This document shows positions 12,019 to 22,564 of a stretch of DNA of 64,000 nt, piece by piece; the first letter of the stretch is position 1, and the number at the start of each line of letters is the position of its first letter. The stretch comes from Cocos nucifera (Eukaryota; Streptophyta; Magnoliopsida; Arecales; Arecaceae), in NCBI GenBank assembly GCA_006176705.1, contig QRFJ01000781.1, positions 310,001-374,000 on the forward strand, read 5' to 3'. A program made the translations under genes and the position numbers. The notes under the pieces were generated by a model, which was given only the letters and a program-made list of their open reading frames with translations, searched no databases and had not been told where the DNA came from.

Positions 12019-13018
12019 NNNNNNNNNNNNNNNNNNNNNNNNNNNNNNNNNNNNNNNNNNNNNNNNNNNNNNNNNNNNNNNNNNNNNNNNNNNNNNNNNN
12101 NNNNNNNNNNNNNNNNNNNNNNNNNNNNNNNNNNNNNNNNNNNNNNNNNNNNNNNNNNNNNNNNNNNNNNNNNNNNNNNNNNNNNNNNNNNNNNNNNNNN
12201 NNNNNNNNNNNNNNNNNNNNNNNNNNNNNNNNNNNNNNNNNNNNNNNNNNNNNNNNNNNNNNNNNNNNNNNNNNNNNNNNNNNNNNNNNNNNNNNNNNNN
12301 NNNNNNNNNNNNNNNNNNNNNNNNNNNNNNNNNNNNNNNNNNNNNNNNNNNNNNNNNNNNNNNNNNNNNNNNNNNNNNNNNNNNNNNNNNNNNNNNNNNN
12401 NNNNNNNNNNNNNNNNNNNNNNNNNNNNNNNNNNNNNNNNNNNNNNNNNNNNNNNNNNNNNNNNNNNNNNNNNNNNNNNNNNNNNNNNNNNNNNNNNNNN
12501 NNNNNNNNNNNNNNNNNNNNNNNNNNNNNNNNNNNNNNNNNNNNNNNNNNNNNNNNNNNNNNNNNNNNNNNNNNNNNNNNNNNNNNNNNNNNNNNNNNNN
12601 NNNNNNNNNNNNNNNNNNNNNNNNNNNNNNNNNNNNNNNNNNNNNNNNNNNNNNNNNNNNNNNNNNNNNNNNNNNNNNNNNNNNNNNNNNNNNNNNNNNN
12701 NNNNNNNNNNNNNNNNNNNNNNNNNNNNNNNNNNNNNNNNNNNNNNNNNNNNNNNNNNNNNNNNNNNNNNNNNNNNNNNNNNNNNNNNNNNNNNNNNNNN
12801 NNNNNNNNNNNNNNNNNNNNNNNNNNNNNNNNNNNNNNNNNNNNNNNNNNNNNNNNNNNNNNNNNNNNNNNNNNNNNNNNNNNNNNNNNNNNNNNNNNNN
12901 NNNNNNNNNNNNNNNNNNNNNNNNNNNNNNNNNNNNNNNNNNNNNNNNNNNNNNNNNNNNNNNNNNNNNNNNNNNNNNNNNNNNNNNNNNNNNNNNNNNN
13001 NNNNNNNNNNNNNNNNNN
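12019..13018. other. Assembly gap of exactly 1000 N
   Basis: Exactly 1000 Ns inside the polyprotein of the Athila-like element. The round length suggests a placeholder. RT just past the YMDD-type motif lies on one side and the integrase C-terminus on the other, so the missing DNA should encode the end of RT, RNase H and most of integrase. Reading frames that cross the gap are artefacts. Confidence 0.97.
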
Positions 13019-13142
13019 CTCCAAAGACGAAAAGTCATCCATGAATATTTCTAAGAAATCTCCTATCATGTCTGAAAATATTGACATCATGCACCGTTGA
13101 AAAGTTGCAGGTGCATTACATAATCCGAATGGCATTCTACGG
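13019..13142 (-). pseudogene. Reverse transcriptase core after a one-base frameshift
   Basis: Continues the RT domain of the upstream frame in a different frame: RRMPFGLCNAPATFQ, then IFMDDF, the metal-binding motif with two Asp residues of the polymerase active site. The frame change is caused by an extra base in the G pair at 13141-13142 (C pair on the minus strand), which puts a stop right after the upstream frame. It runs into the gap about 120 bases later. Confidence 0.88.
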
Positions 13143-16100
13143 AAAAGCAAAGGTTCCATAAGGACATGTAAAGGTGGTCTTTTCTTGATCTCCTGGGTAG
13201 ATTGCTACCTGATTGTATCCCGAGTATCCATCTAAAAAGCAAAAGTATTGTTGGCCTGCTAGTCTTTCTAGGATTTGATCGATAAAGGGTAAGGGAAAGT
13301 GATCTTTTCGGGTGGTTGTATTGAGTTTTCTATAATCTATGCAGACACGCCACCCAGTGGAAAGTCGTGTTGGTACTAAGTTTCCATGTTCAGTGCGGAC
13401 AACCGTAAGTCCAGATTTTTTTGGAACAACTTGTGTAGGACTCACCCAGTGGCTGTCAGAGATAGGATAAATAATTCCAGCATCTAACCATTTAATTACT
13501 TCTTTCTTGACTACTTCTTGCATGTTAGGATTAAGCCTTCTTTGCATCTCTCGAGTTGGTTTGGCATTATCTTCTGTATAAATATGGTGCATGCATATTG
13601 ACGGACTAATTCCTTTTAAATCGGCAACGGTCCACCCTATGGCCTCTTTATATGTTTTTAGAATATTTACCAATTGGTTTTCCTGTTCAGTAGTTAAGTT
13701 GGAAGCAATTATTACTGGTAGGGTTTTCTTTGATCCTAAAAATACATACTTAAGTGATTCAGGTAAAGGTTTTAGTTCAAGTTGTGGTGGGGCCTGAATT
13801 GAAGGACGTAGTGGTTCAATTTTTCGCTCAGGTAAGGGCTCAATTTTCACTGACCAAGGTAATGAATGTGATGGTTGAGGTAAATTAAGCAGGGTATTTA
13901 CTTCCTGGGTTTGAGTATCTTCAGTGGGTTCATCATCTTGTAGTAAATCTAAGGAGGAATTAGATTCAACTATTTCATCTATCTGATTGATTACAAAGCA
14001 GTCTTCCTCCTCTTGGGTGTACTTTGGGGTATTAAAAACATTAATTCTTACTTTTTGATTCCCAAAAGAAATATCCATAGCTCCCGTTTTACAGTTGATA
14101 TTGGCATTCGCGGTTGCTAAGAATGGACGTCCTAAAATTATGGGATTTTGGTTCAGCTCTTGGGATGGTTCCATGTCAAGTATGAGAAAGTCTACAGGAA
14201 AATAACATTTATCTACTCTAACTAGAACATCCTCAATTAAACCACGCGGTGTTTTTATAGATCTATCAGCTAATTGCAAAATGACTGACGTGGGTTTTAA
14301 TTCTCCAATCCCAAATTTTTCATAAACCGAGGTTGGAAGGAGGTTTACACTAGCTCCTAAGTCTAGTAATGCTCGGTCAAAGGTTATACCTCCAATAACA
14401 CATGAAATTAAGGGTGCACCAGGATCTTTCATCTTTTGAGGTATTGGATTTAACAGGACCGCACTTACATCCTCGGATAGCATAACTCTTTTGGTGGTTC
14501 GTGGCTCACGCTTTTGGGTACAGAGTTCTTTAAGAAATTTAGCATAGGCTGGAACATGCTGAATTGCATCGATGAGGGGTAAATTAATATGAACTTGTTT
14601 AAATAGTTCCATTAGCTCCTTGTTGCGTGTTTCTTGCTTTTTGCGAGAAGAGCCTGCTTCTAAGGCCGAAGGGAACGGGGCTTTGGGTTTATATGTCTCA
14701 GCTAATTCATCTGTTCTCTTCTTTTCTTTATCCATCTTATCAGTGTCAGTACCAGTCTTAAGCTCAAGTTCTTCTATATGATTATCCTCTTCTTCAAATT
14801 TCTCATCTTGGCTAACATCAGTATTGGCCTCTATCACCTGGTCTTGATATGGGTCCTTAAGAATCCTACCACTTCTAAGTTCAGATATTGCTTTGGCATT
14901 TTCTAATTGGGGGTTCTTAGGTGGAATGTTAGATGGATGAGTAAATCCAGGTGGTTGATAGACATTGGATGGATTATTTTTAGGATTTGCAATTGGTTGG
15001 CTTGGTAATTGACCCGGTTCTCTCCTCATGCTAGACTCAGCTATTTGTCCTATTTGAGCTTCTAGTCTGGCGATTGATTGTTGTTGGCTTAGAATTAATT
15101 GTTGAAGTTGATTGAATTTATCGTCGGCTAGATTGGTCTGTTGAGGAGGTGGGTATGAGGGTTGATTATAATGTAGTGGTTGAGAAGACTGACTAGGCTG
15201 ACCCTTATTATAGGCATAGTTCTGGTATTGGGGCCTATTTTGATAATTCTGAACTGGTGGGATTTGGGTCTGAGCCTGAGTTTGTTGTGGTTTCCAAGAG
15301 AAATTAGGATGGTTTCTCCAACCAGGATTATATGAATTTGAATATGGGTCATTAAGTGGTTTTGAGTAACCTTGAGCAGCTTGGACTTGTTCTTGGATAA
15401 GAGGTGGTAATTGTGCAACCGTGGGACATTCACTTACATGATGTGTTGGGCTAGCACAAATAGAGCAAATCACTTGATAATTAGAAGCTGGTGTGTATTG
15501 TGCAGGGGATTGTTGACCTAAGTTTAGGAATTGATCTAATTTCTGTGCAATAAGGTCGACTTTATCTAATTTTTGTGCTATTATGTTCAAATCTGCCTTA
15601 GAATTGAGTTCCGAAGTTTTGATCTCATAAATTCCTGCCCGTTTTTGTTGAGAAATTGATCTTTCATAAGAAGATAATGAAGCATGGTTAATAGAGTTTT
15701 CACTTAAAGTTTCAAACAAGGTATAAGCTTCATCCTCACTTTTGCTCATGAATGCACCTCCACAGGATGCATCAACCATCTGCTTATATTGATCTCCTAA
15801 ACCTTCATAGAAAGCTTGTACAATTTGCCACTTAGATAGACCATGGTGTGGGCATTTTCTAAGGAGTTCCTTAAGTCTTTCCCATGATTCATGAATTTGT
15901 TCCCCTGGAAGCTGAGCAAATCCCGTGATGGCTCGCCTCATGGTATTGGTTCGTCCTATGGGATAAAATTTCTTAAGAAATTCATGTTGCATCTCTGCCC
16001 ATGTTTGAATTGTTCTTCCTAATGTGCCAAGCCAGTACTTGGCTTTATCTTTTAATGAGAAAGGGAACAAGGTCAGTCTAAGGGCATCATCAGAAAAATT

Positions 16101-16217
16101 CTGAATTTTTACCGTAGAGCAGATTTCTAAGAACTCATCCAGATGTTTGTAAGGGTCTTCATTGGCATTCCCATAAAAAGATGGGAGCATCTGGATTGTG
16201 GTTCGACTTAATCTCAT
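13137..16217 (-). pseudogene. Athila-like Gag-Pro-Pol polyprotein, gag to RT (1026 codons)
   Basis: This is the largest open frame in the window. Domains in order: a Retrotrans_gag domain (residues about 5-190, with PSFYGNANEDPYKHL near the start), a CCHC zinc knuckle CSICASPTHHVSEC near residue 250, a Gln/Pro-rich linker, an aspartic protease around residue 619 (DLGASVNLLP, with ADRSIKTPRGLIEDV after it and LGRPFL later), and the RT fingers from about residue 880 to the end (WVSPTQVVPKKSG, RVCIDYRKLN, FLDGYSGYNQV). Gag packages RNA, protease cuts the polyprotein and RT copies the RNA in cytoplasmic particles; this is family knowledge. The frame is open except for frameshifts at both ends (near 16200 and at 13141-13142), so it is called broken, though errors near the gap are possible. 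The initial Met at 16217 is probably internal. Confidence 0.93.
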
Positions 16218-16413
16218 AGTGACTAGCAGGGATATCAGGTATGTGGATGCAAGTCGATGGGTTGTAGGTGGAAGGAATAAAGTATTCCTTCATCTGCCTA
16301 GGTGGTTCTTCACGATTTCCAGCCATTTGATTATCTGGTCTTAAATGAATTAGTCTTTCAATTTCAGGATCTGGTTTAACTAGGTCAGGTAAAAGTGATC
16401 TTCTACCGTGCAT
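16190..16413 (-). pseudogene. Athila-like gag N-terminus in a shifted frame
   Basis: From an ATG at 16413 the minus strand encodes about 70 residues (MHGRRSLLPDLVKPDPEIER, then a segment with PPRQMKEYFIPSTY and DIPASHYEIKS) resembling the N-terminal end of plant Athila-type Gag. At about 16190-16206 the Gag text changes frame into the long open frame. I therefore place the natural start at 16413. The frameshift may be real decay or a sequence error. Confidence 0.65.
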
Positions 16414-17470
16414 GTACTAGTGCAATTTGATATATGGTTCAATTTTTTTTTTTTTTTAAATTATTATTATTTTTTTTAATTTATTTATTTTTTTTTTAAG
16501 AAAAGAAGAGAGAAAGAAAGAAGAGGAAAAATCCTAAAGAATCTTAAATCTGGAGAAGATAGGGAGGAGTTAATTTTTATGTTAGATATTATTTGGCAAA
16601 CAAGTTAGGCAATCAATCCTGACTAAGAGTTATCCTAGATCTAGACAGCTCCTAACTGCCAAGATCACCTTCAAGCCCTCCAAATAGAGGATTAACCAAT
16701 CAACTGGCCAGGTAAGTGTAAAGTCGGTGGGAGTCCCTCCGTTGCTTGCCTTAGACACCAATTGTGCTTGGCCAGGTAAGCGAACAGAACCAATTAAGTA
16801 ACCACCTTCTTTCGGGCCCAATCGTCCCTGAACCACTTTCCTAGACACCAGTCAAATTGATTAATCCTAACTTGGTTCAACTCTTAGGATTTCTTGTCCT
16901 ATTGAGCTCGAATATCCTTAAAGGTTAATGTCTAATTGATTTTAAGAGTTAAGGTTTGGGTTAATGCAGGATGCTGGTTGGTTGTTTGTGGGCTAAGGAA
17001 GGGTGATCAAATCCCCACCTTATCTTGTTTAATGGGTTGTGCCCTTAATTTGGTTTAATATGAAATATGCAAAAAAAAAAAAAATTCCAATCAAAGAGTT
17101 CTATGCAATTTAAACTAATTAATTAAATTATAAAAAGGCTTACCTTGACTCCAGCAATCACCAAAAATAAGAATAAAAACTAATATGATGGATGCTCTAA
17201 ATAATTAGGGTTTCTAATCTTGTGATGAGATTTTTAATTAGGTTTATGTAGGTAATATTTTTAATTAATTTAAAATAAAGCAAATATTAAAAATAAAGAA
17301 AGAGATTTAGGGTTTAGGAATGATCTCACCGAATAGGATTGAGAGTTTTGTTCGTGCCCTAATCTTCCTTGTTCCTTTTTTTTTTTCTTTTCTGCAAAAT
17401 AAATAAAAAAATAATGAGTAGGCAGTAAAAAAAAAAATCAAAGAAATAAAGAAATTTTAATTTTTATGCC
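16414..17470 (-). other. Leader of the Athila-like element
   Basis: About 1 kb between primer site and gag with no long sense frame. It contains poly-A/T runs (16443-16500, 17373-17388), a purine-rich patch (16500-16530) and the conserved segment 16705-16782 described separately. Leaders of this length normally hold packaging and translation signals. Confidence 0.7.
16705..16782 (-). other. Leader segment shared with the copia element at 49021-49097
   Basis: On the plus strand the segment reads tggccaggtaagtg, then gtgggag, gccttagacacca and ggccaggtaagc. The same ordered blocks, with nearly the same spacing, occur in the leader of an unrelated copia element. Similarity appears to continue weakly on both sides. 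Function unknown; see findings. Confidence 0.6.
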
Positions 17471-17488
17471 TCCCCGGCAACGGCGCCA
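17471..17488 (-). other. Primer binding site for tRNA-Asp
   Basis: The minus strand reads TGGCGCCGTTGCCGGGGA, the exact complement of the 3' end of plant tRNA-Asp including CCA. It lies six bases inside the 5' LTR. This primer is characteristic of Athila/Tat elements. Confidence 0.93.
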
Positions 17489-17494
17489 AAAACT

Positions 17495-19130
17495 TGATAG
17501 GGACACGATGCTGTCGTTAAGACACCGTGTTTATCAATTTAAATCCGACTCTTTACTTTTTAAACTAACTAAAAATTATGAAGAAAGTGGTGAGTCGGGT
17601 CGAATCCACAGAGAGGCAATGATTTATTTCTAAAATCTTTGATTTTTTTTTTTTTAAGAAAAGAAAGCAAGGATTTTTTTTTTAAAATTAAAGTCGAAAA
17701 ATAGATCTATAAATAAAAATAGAATTTAAATTATGCAAAAATAAATTTGATACTAAGATCTACTATTTAGATCTTAGCAACTACTTATAGTAAAATTAAA
17801 AAGCAATAAAGAACAAATAATTTAAAGAGCTAGAATTGAAAAGAATAATAAAACTTTCTTTATTAAATTTAAAACTAAGATGCAGAATTTAAATACAAGA
17901 AATTAAAGAAAATTTCAGAATTTTAATACAAGAAATTAAAGGAAAAAGACTAGATGAAGATCGCAGATCGGCGTAGGCATGAAGATGGCGTAGAAGACCG
18001 GCTCTTCTTCTCAGCAGCACCGCAGCTTTGAAGCAACCTTTAATCCCGAGCCTTGACTTCCACCCTATACCTTAGCTTCCCTTCCAACCCTCCTCCTTTC
18101 TTAGAGGCTTAGGATCCTTTTTATAGAGCTAGAAGAGGTAGATATTTATTTCTAAAAGCAATATGGGACTAATTCCCTTTGTAATCGTAAAAATTTGAAT
18201 AAAATTTGAATAAAAACAACTCTGTTACGTCTCTGGTAAATCTGGTAAAATCAGGCTATCCGATAGGAATCGAACGGTTCAAAAATCATCAAAATCGGAT
18301 GCCTATCAGCCCAGATCAGCTCGAATTAAATTCTGGCCGTCCGATCGCGCTTGATCGAGGAAATCTGGCCGCAAATCGCGCTTCGGGAGTCCTGATCACT
18401 GCCGGGAGCGTTCTGGACCGTCGGATCGAAGCTGGAATCAGGCGCTGCCGTTTGATGGTGATCCGAGTGAAATTGGCAACCGAAAAAAATGCTGACCGTC
18501 CGATCTTAACCGCAATCAACCGCAGCCGTCCGATCGCGCAATTACTGTTCCCATGGACCGCGTAGACCGGCCGCACCGCACACCGCAACCAATCAACGCT
18601 TCTGTCACCGAGTGAAATGACCAGATTGCCCTGTGAGCCGCGATAAAATTTTGTAGACCCTTTAAGGGTCTAGGTCCACCACGTGGCAGGCTCTGATTCG
18701 CCGGATTTTGCTGAGCTGGCGGTCCACGCCTGGATCGTAGACCGGCTGATGGCTTCAATGACTGAGTCGGCTTTGATGGCTCGGCTTGGCTTGGTGGCTC
18801 GGCTTGCGGAGCCGGTTGAGCCGTTTTCTTTTTTTTATTTAATTTTTATTTATTTTATATTTTTTTAAAAATTCATATCTTTTTCATTTTAGCTCCGTTT
18901 TACTTGAAATTTATTTCGTTGTGATCAAAAAAATGAGCTCTTTCTTTTAATAATAAAATTTTATTTCTTAATTTTTATTTATTTTTTTATTATTTTTTAA
19001 TTAATTTTTTTAATTAATAAAAATATGAATTTTTCAAAAATTATATATAAATTGATTGATAATTTTTAAAAATTAATATAAATTAATTAATAAATTAATA
19101 CTTTTATTGGTGAATTTACGATGCTTATCA
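17495..19130 (-). repeat. 5' LTR of the Athila-like element
   Basis: Plus-strand ends TGATAGGGACACG and GATGCTTATCA. On the minus strand U3 runs from 19130 toward the TATA-like box at 18117-18126. U3 holds the palindrome CACGTGGC near 18680 and several copies of GATCGGACGG between about 18250 and 18540. It also contains a tRNA B-box-like GGGTCGAATCC on the plus strand at 17597-17607. Confidence 0.95.
18117..18126 (-). promoter_or_regulatory. TATA-like box in the Athila-like 5' LTR
   Basis: The minus strand reads CTATAAAAAG in an otherwise GC-richer stretch, followed by a plausible U5. It is conserved in the other LTR (9368-9377). It is the best promoter candidate for this element. Confidence 0.6.
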
Positions 19131-19491
19131 CATGCTAAGTCATGCAAATATTGATTCTATACTAAATTATCTCGATTGTGAACCTACACATGATATAACC
19201 AAAAAGCATTAATAAACTCATACTTTAGGTAACAAGCATTGATATAAATAGTAAGGGCATTGGCATACTTACATAAATTCGAAACCAATATGGAAACTCA
19301 GATGCAATCCTGAAATCAATGTCAGTGGCACTAATATTTGGTGTGGATACTTGTAAATGTTGAACAAAATATCTAACAATTACAATACTATTAATAATAT
19401 AATATTTAATATAATGTAAAGTTAATTAATCATCAAGTATTTTCAGTTACCCAATATATGATTGAACCTTATCACAATTAAGCAAGACATG
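19131..19491 (-). pseudogene. TNP2-type CACTA transposase, middle part
   Basis: The minus strand starts with text continuing from the DUF4218 region across the retrotransposon at 19492 (LLNCDKVQSYI), then QHLQVSTPNI and a segment ending EFPYWFRIYV, and after a probable intron (about 19140-19280, GT...AG on the minus strand) a QYLHDLA-like piece that joins the DUF4216 part at 8744. It is split from its neighbours by retrotransposons on both sides. Confidence 0.7.
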
Positions 19492-20679
19492 TGTTGGGGA
19501 TAAATCCCGCTCCAGCCAAAGTCTAGGTCGATGCTCAGCCTAATGCAACCAGTAGCCGCGGAAGAGCTTCGGCAGATGGGCTTTAGCCGAACTCCCAGCG
19601 GTCGAGCTTCTACCAACCCGTTCAGCCGCCCGAGCTACTTAGCGGCCGAACTCTCCATCGGTCGAGCTTCGGATTCCCAGTGGTCGAACTCCTCAGCGGA
19701 TGAGCGTTAGCCGAACCACTTAGCAACCGAAGTCCTTCAACCGGGCCTCAGCCGAGCTTCTTCGGGTCTCTCAGCGGTCGAACTCCTCAGCGAACGTCCA
19801 TCGGCCGAACTTCGCCCGATCGAGCTCCTGTCGAACCCCTCCAGCCGGTCGTGCTCCTTCAATTCCAAGCGGCTGAACTCCTCAGCGGACGTCCATCGAC
19901 CGAACTTCGCCCGACCGAGCTCCCCGAACTCCTAGCATCCGAGCTTCTATGGATGCGTTCAGACGGCCGAACTGCTTAGCGGTCGAGCTCCTCGAATTCT
20001 TCAGCTGACGAGCCTCAGCCAAAGTCCAACATCCGACCGAACTCTTCAACGATCGAGCTTCAGATTTCCAGCTGTCGGACTCCTCAGCGGACGAGCCTTA
20101 GCTGCATACCTCCACCCATGGGAGTTGAACTCCCTCCAAGCTAAGAGCCCAAGCTCCTCCAAAATGGGCACACGGCGAAGGCCAACCCTTCATCCGCCGC
20201 AAGCTCTGCAGCATCACCATCAGTCCACCAAGTGATAGCGACCTGCTATGGGGCAGCGATGGATGTCACCATCCCGTGAGACTGGCTCCGCCGAACCTCG
20301 AGCGGCCCGCCAGCACGCGACTGCAGCTGTCACCATCAACCCACCGCACACGACACCTTCCTATGAGACTGGCTCCGTCGAACCTCGAGTGACCCGCCAG
20401 CACGTGGCTGCAGCTGTCATCATCAAGCTCTGCTATAAAAAGGACCCCTCTAACTCTAATCTCTCTCTGATCTCTAAGCCCTCCTTCTCTTGTCTAAGCT
20501 CCAGAACTCATTTCGAGCACTTCATTCCTATTGGCCAGAGCTGACTTGAGCGTCGGAGGGTCCCGCCAGAGCCACCCCCCATCGGCTCCGGATGGGACTT
20601 TGTTTTGCAGGTCCCCGACGGCGACCTCAGCGGTCTCGACTCCAGCGACCTCCGACGACGATCAATTTCTGCACCAACA
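19492..20679 (+). repeat. 5' LTR of the gag-only Tat-like element
   Basis: GC-rich, full of short repeats such as cgagctcc, ccgaactcc and cagcgg. It contains a G-box CACGTGGC (20401-20408) about 25 bp before the TATA-like box at 20433, and ends GCACCAACA. Confidence 0.95.
20433..20443 (+). promoter_or_regulatory. TATA-like box, gag-only element 5' LTR
   Basis: CTATAAAAAGG, repeated in the 3' LTR at 24571-24581. The G-box just upstream is present only in the 5' copy (the 3' copy reads CATGCGG), so the two LTR promoters probably differ. Confidence 0.65.
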
Positions 20680-20680
20680 G

Positions 20681-20700
20681 ATTGGTGCTAGAAGGAGGAT
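20681..20700 (+). other. Probable primer binding site of the gag-only element
   Basis: Directly after the 5' LTR the sequence reads attggtgctagaaggagg. Position and the internal TGGTGC fit a tRNA primer site, but I cannot name the tRNA with confidence. Confidence 0.45.
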
Positions 20701-20821
20701 CGGCTTCTCTGTTGAGAGAAAGCCGAAGTCCCCTCGTTCTTAAAGGAGTGCTCGGTGACATTTTCCCCCTTTCCACTCCAAAGATTTCTGTTCTTCCTCT
20801 TTTCAGAAAAAAAAAAAAGAG

Positions 20822-22190
20822 ATGCCCCCCAAGAGAGCCTCGACTCGACGGTCGGCGACCTCCGCGGCCCGATCCCGTCCAGATCTGGCCGCTCCTGCTC
20901 CAGCCCCGGTGACCCAGGCTCACTCTGTAGCCACGGTGGATGCGGAGCAGTTCAACCTGCTCGTCAAGCAGGTCCGCGATCTCATGGAGGCAGTGCAAGC
21001 CATGCACCAGCAAGCCCCAGTGCCAGCCCAACCGACGCGGGACTCTTCGGAGCCGAGTGATCCGGTCCAAGAGTGGCCGACTTGGACAGCCCGACCTCCA
21101 ATCCCCGGATTGGAGAGGCAGAGGAGGGAGAGCCCTTGCTCAGATCATGGATCGGCCAAGGGTGAAGCCTCACGCCCATTCCATAAGAGAGCCTTGGAGA
21201 TCAGAAACCGTGAAGATCTCCTGGATCAAAGTCTCTTAGAAATGAGCCGGCGAATCGAAGAACTTCGTCACACTCCCCCCTCACGTGGCAATGACGTTTG
21301 CACTGACCCCCCTTTTTCGCAGAAAATCATGTAGGAGCCGATCCCGCCAAACTTTAAGCTCCCATAATTCGACAGCTACGATGGGACCACCGACCCGATC
21401 GACCACTTGGAAGCCTTTCGGACGATGATGCTACTCCACAGTGCTCCAGATGCTATATTGTGCTGGGCTTTCCCCTCTACCCTGAAAGCAGCTGCCAAAA
21501 ACTGGTACTCAGCGCTCAAGCCGAGTACCATCTTATCATTTGGCCAGATGAGTCAACAGTTTGCGGCCCACTTTGTGAGTAGTAGGCGGCCGCGATGAGG
21601 TTCGAATTCCTTGATGGCCATCAAGCAGAAGGTGGGGGAACCCATCCGGGCATACGTCACCTAGTTTAACACTGCCGCGCTGGAAGTCCGGAACCTGGAC
21701 CAATCAGTCGCCATGGCCGCTCTCAAGGACGGTCTTCAAAAAAATAACTTGCTGTTCTCCCTAGAGAAAAGGTACCCTAGGGACCTCGCCGATCTGCTGG
21801 CTCGGGCCGAGAGATATGCCCGCACGGAAGAAGCCTTCAAGTCGAAGGACGAAGAAGCCTTAAGGGAGCGGCTGGCAGGCAATGGGGAGCCGAATGAAGT
21901 TCGGCCGCGCTCACGGACTCCCTCCGGTAGCAGGCGGGCCTGGACTCCTCGAGCTTACAGAGAAGCGCGAAGAAGCCCTCCTCCCAAAAGATTCCGCGAC
22001 TATGCCCCCCTCAATGCTCCTCGAACTCAGATCTTCACCAAAAGTTAAGAACCAACTGCCAAGACCCGAAGGGTTACGGTCTCCCTCAAACAAGCGTGAC
22101 CGAAGCAAGTACTGCCTCTACCATCGCGACCACGGCCACGACACTGAGGAGTGCATCCTAGCTCCGAGACGAGATCGAGGAGCTCGTTAG
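20822..22190 (+). pseudogene. Ty3/gypsy Gag, damaged
   Basis: Starts at an ATG (MPPKRASTRRSATSAARSRP, a basic N-terminus). An Ala/Gln-rich segment follows, then a stop near 21332. After it come the conserved gag block (FDSYDGTTDPIDHLEAFRTM, then AAKNWYSAL and SFGQMSQQFAAHF), a stop near 21597, a further gag part (KDGLQKNNLLFSLEKRYP, then DLLARAERYA), an Arg/Pro-rich segment and a zinc-knuckle-like YCLYHRDHGHDTEEC near 22115. At least three stops plus a frame change make it a pseudogene. Gag forms the particle and binds RNA. After about 22200 the reading frame dissolves and no pol follows. Confidence 0.88.
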
Positions 22191-22560
22191 AAAGGGGCGG
22201 CTGGGTAAATTCATTCGATGCGAGCCTGAAGATCGGCGAAGGGCGCTATCGTAACAAATGAAACGATAAGGTCGGCCTGCCTCACTACGTCGTCAACGTT
22301 ACCCCAGGACCCAAGCATGGAAGCCAAGAGAGGCATGCTTCAAAGTGAGGAAGCCAGCATGAGGTAGAAAAGGACGTCCTGAATCACAGAGAAATTCAGA
22401 AAAACATTGCTAGTAACTTCCTTTCAATGAAGTTCTTCCCTTTCAACAGTGTATTATTTTTCGGCCGCCAAAACTATGTAATGACAGAAAAAGAAGCGGT
22501 CAACAATCACCTTGTTAGGAAGGAAGACCTCGTCCTAACACAAGCAGGTCAAAGAGCAGT
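22191..22560 (+). other. Gag tail remnant and spacer before the palindrome array
   Basis: Short pieces still look like a Gag tail (EELVRKGRLGKFIR near 22180-22220), then decayed sequence with no recognisable protein. Pol would begin here in a complete Tat element; it is absent. Confidence 0.55.
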
Positions 22561-22564
22561 TCGG

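Larger units (their letters stand above)
8745..19130 (-). mobile_element. Athila-like Ty3/gypsy LTR retrotransposon, nearly intact apart from a gap
   Basis: A 10.4-kb element with two LTRs of 1637 and 1636 bp that differ at only about twenty places by eye, a tRNA-Asp primer site beside the right LTR, a polypurine tract beside the left LTR and a gag-protease-RT reading frame on the minus strand. The right LTR is therefore the 5' LTR. The protease DLGAS motif, gag type, long leader and tRNA-Asp site place it in the Athila/Tat group rather than the chromoviruses. It sits inside the DUF4216 region of the CACTA transposase. No perfect 5-bp duplication is visible: on the minus strand the flanks read GCATG and GGATC. 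The 1000-N gap removes the rest of RT, RNase H and most of integrase. Confidence 0.92.

Noticed and set aside
13130..13150. Programmed ribosomal frameshift between the two RT frames
   Set aside because: Plant Athila elements read gag and pol in one frame, and the shift falls inside the RT domain rather than at a domain border, so an indel is the simpler reading.
11882..13159. Several 345-390 codon frames crossing the N gap
   Set aside because: They consist almost wholly of unknown residues; only their ends are real sequence. The ends that matter (RT and integrase fragments) are annotated separately.
20627..21239. Frames in other phases and on the minus strand over the start of the gag gene
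   Set aside because: GC-rich shadows of the Gag reading frame, which alone continues into recognisable Gag and zinc-knuckle sequence.
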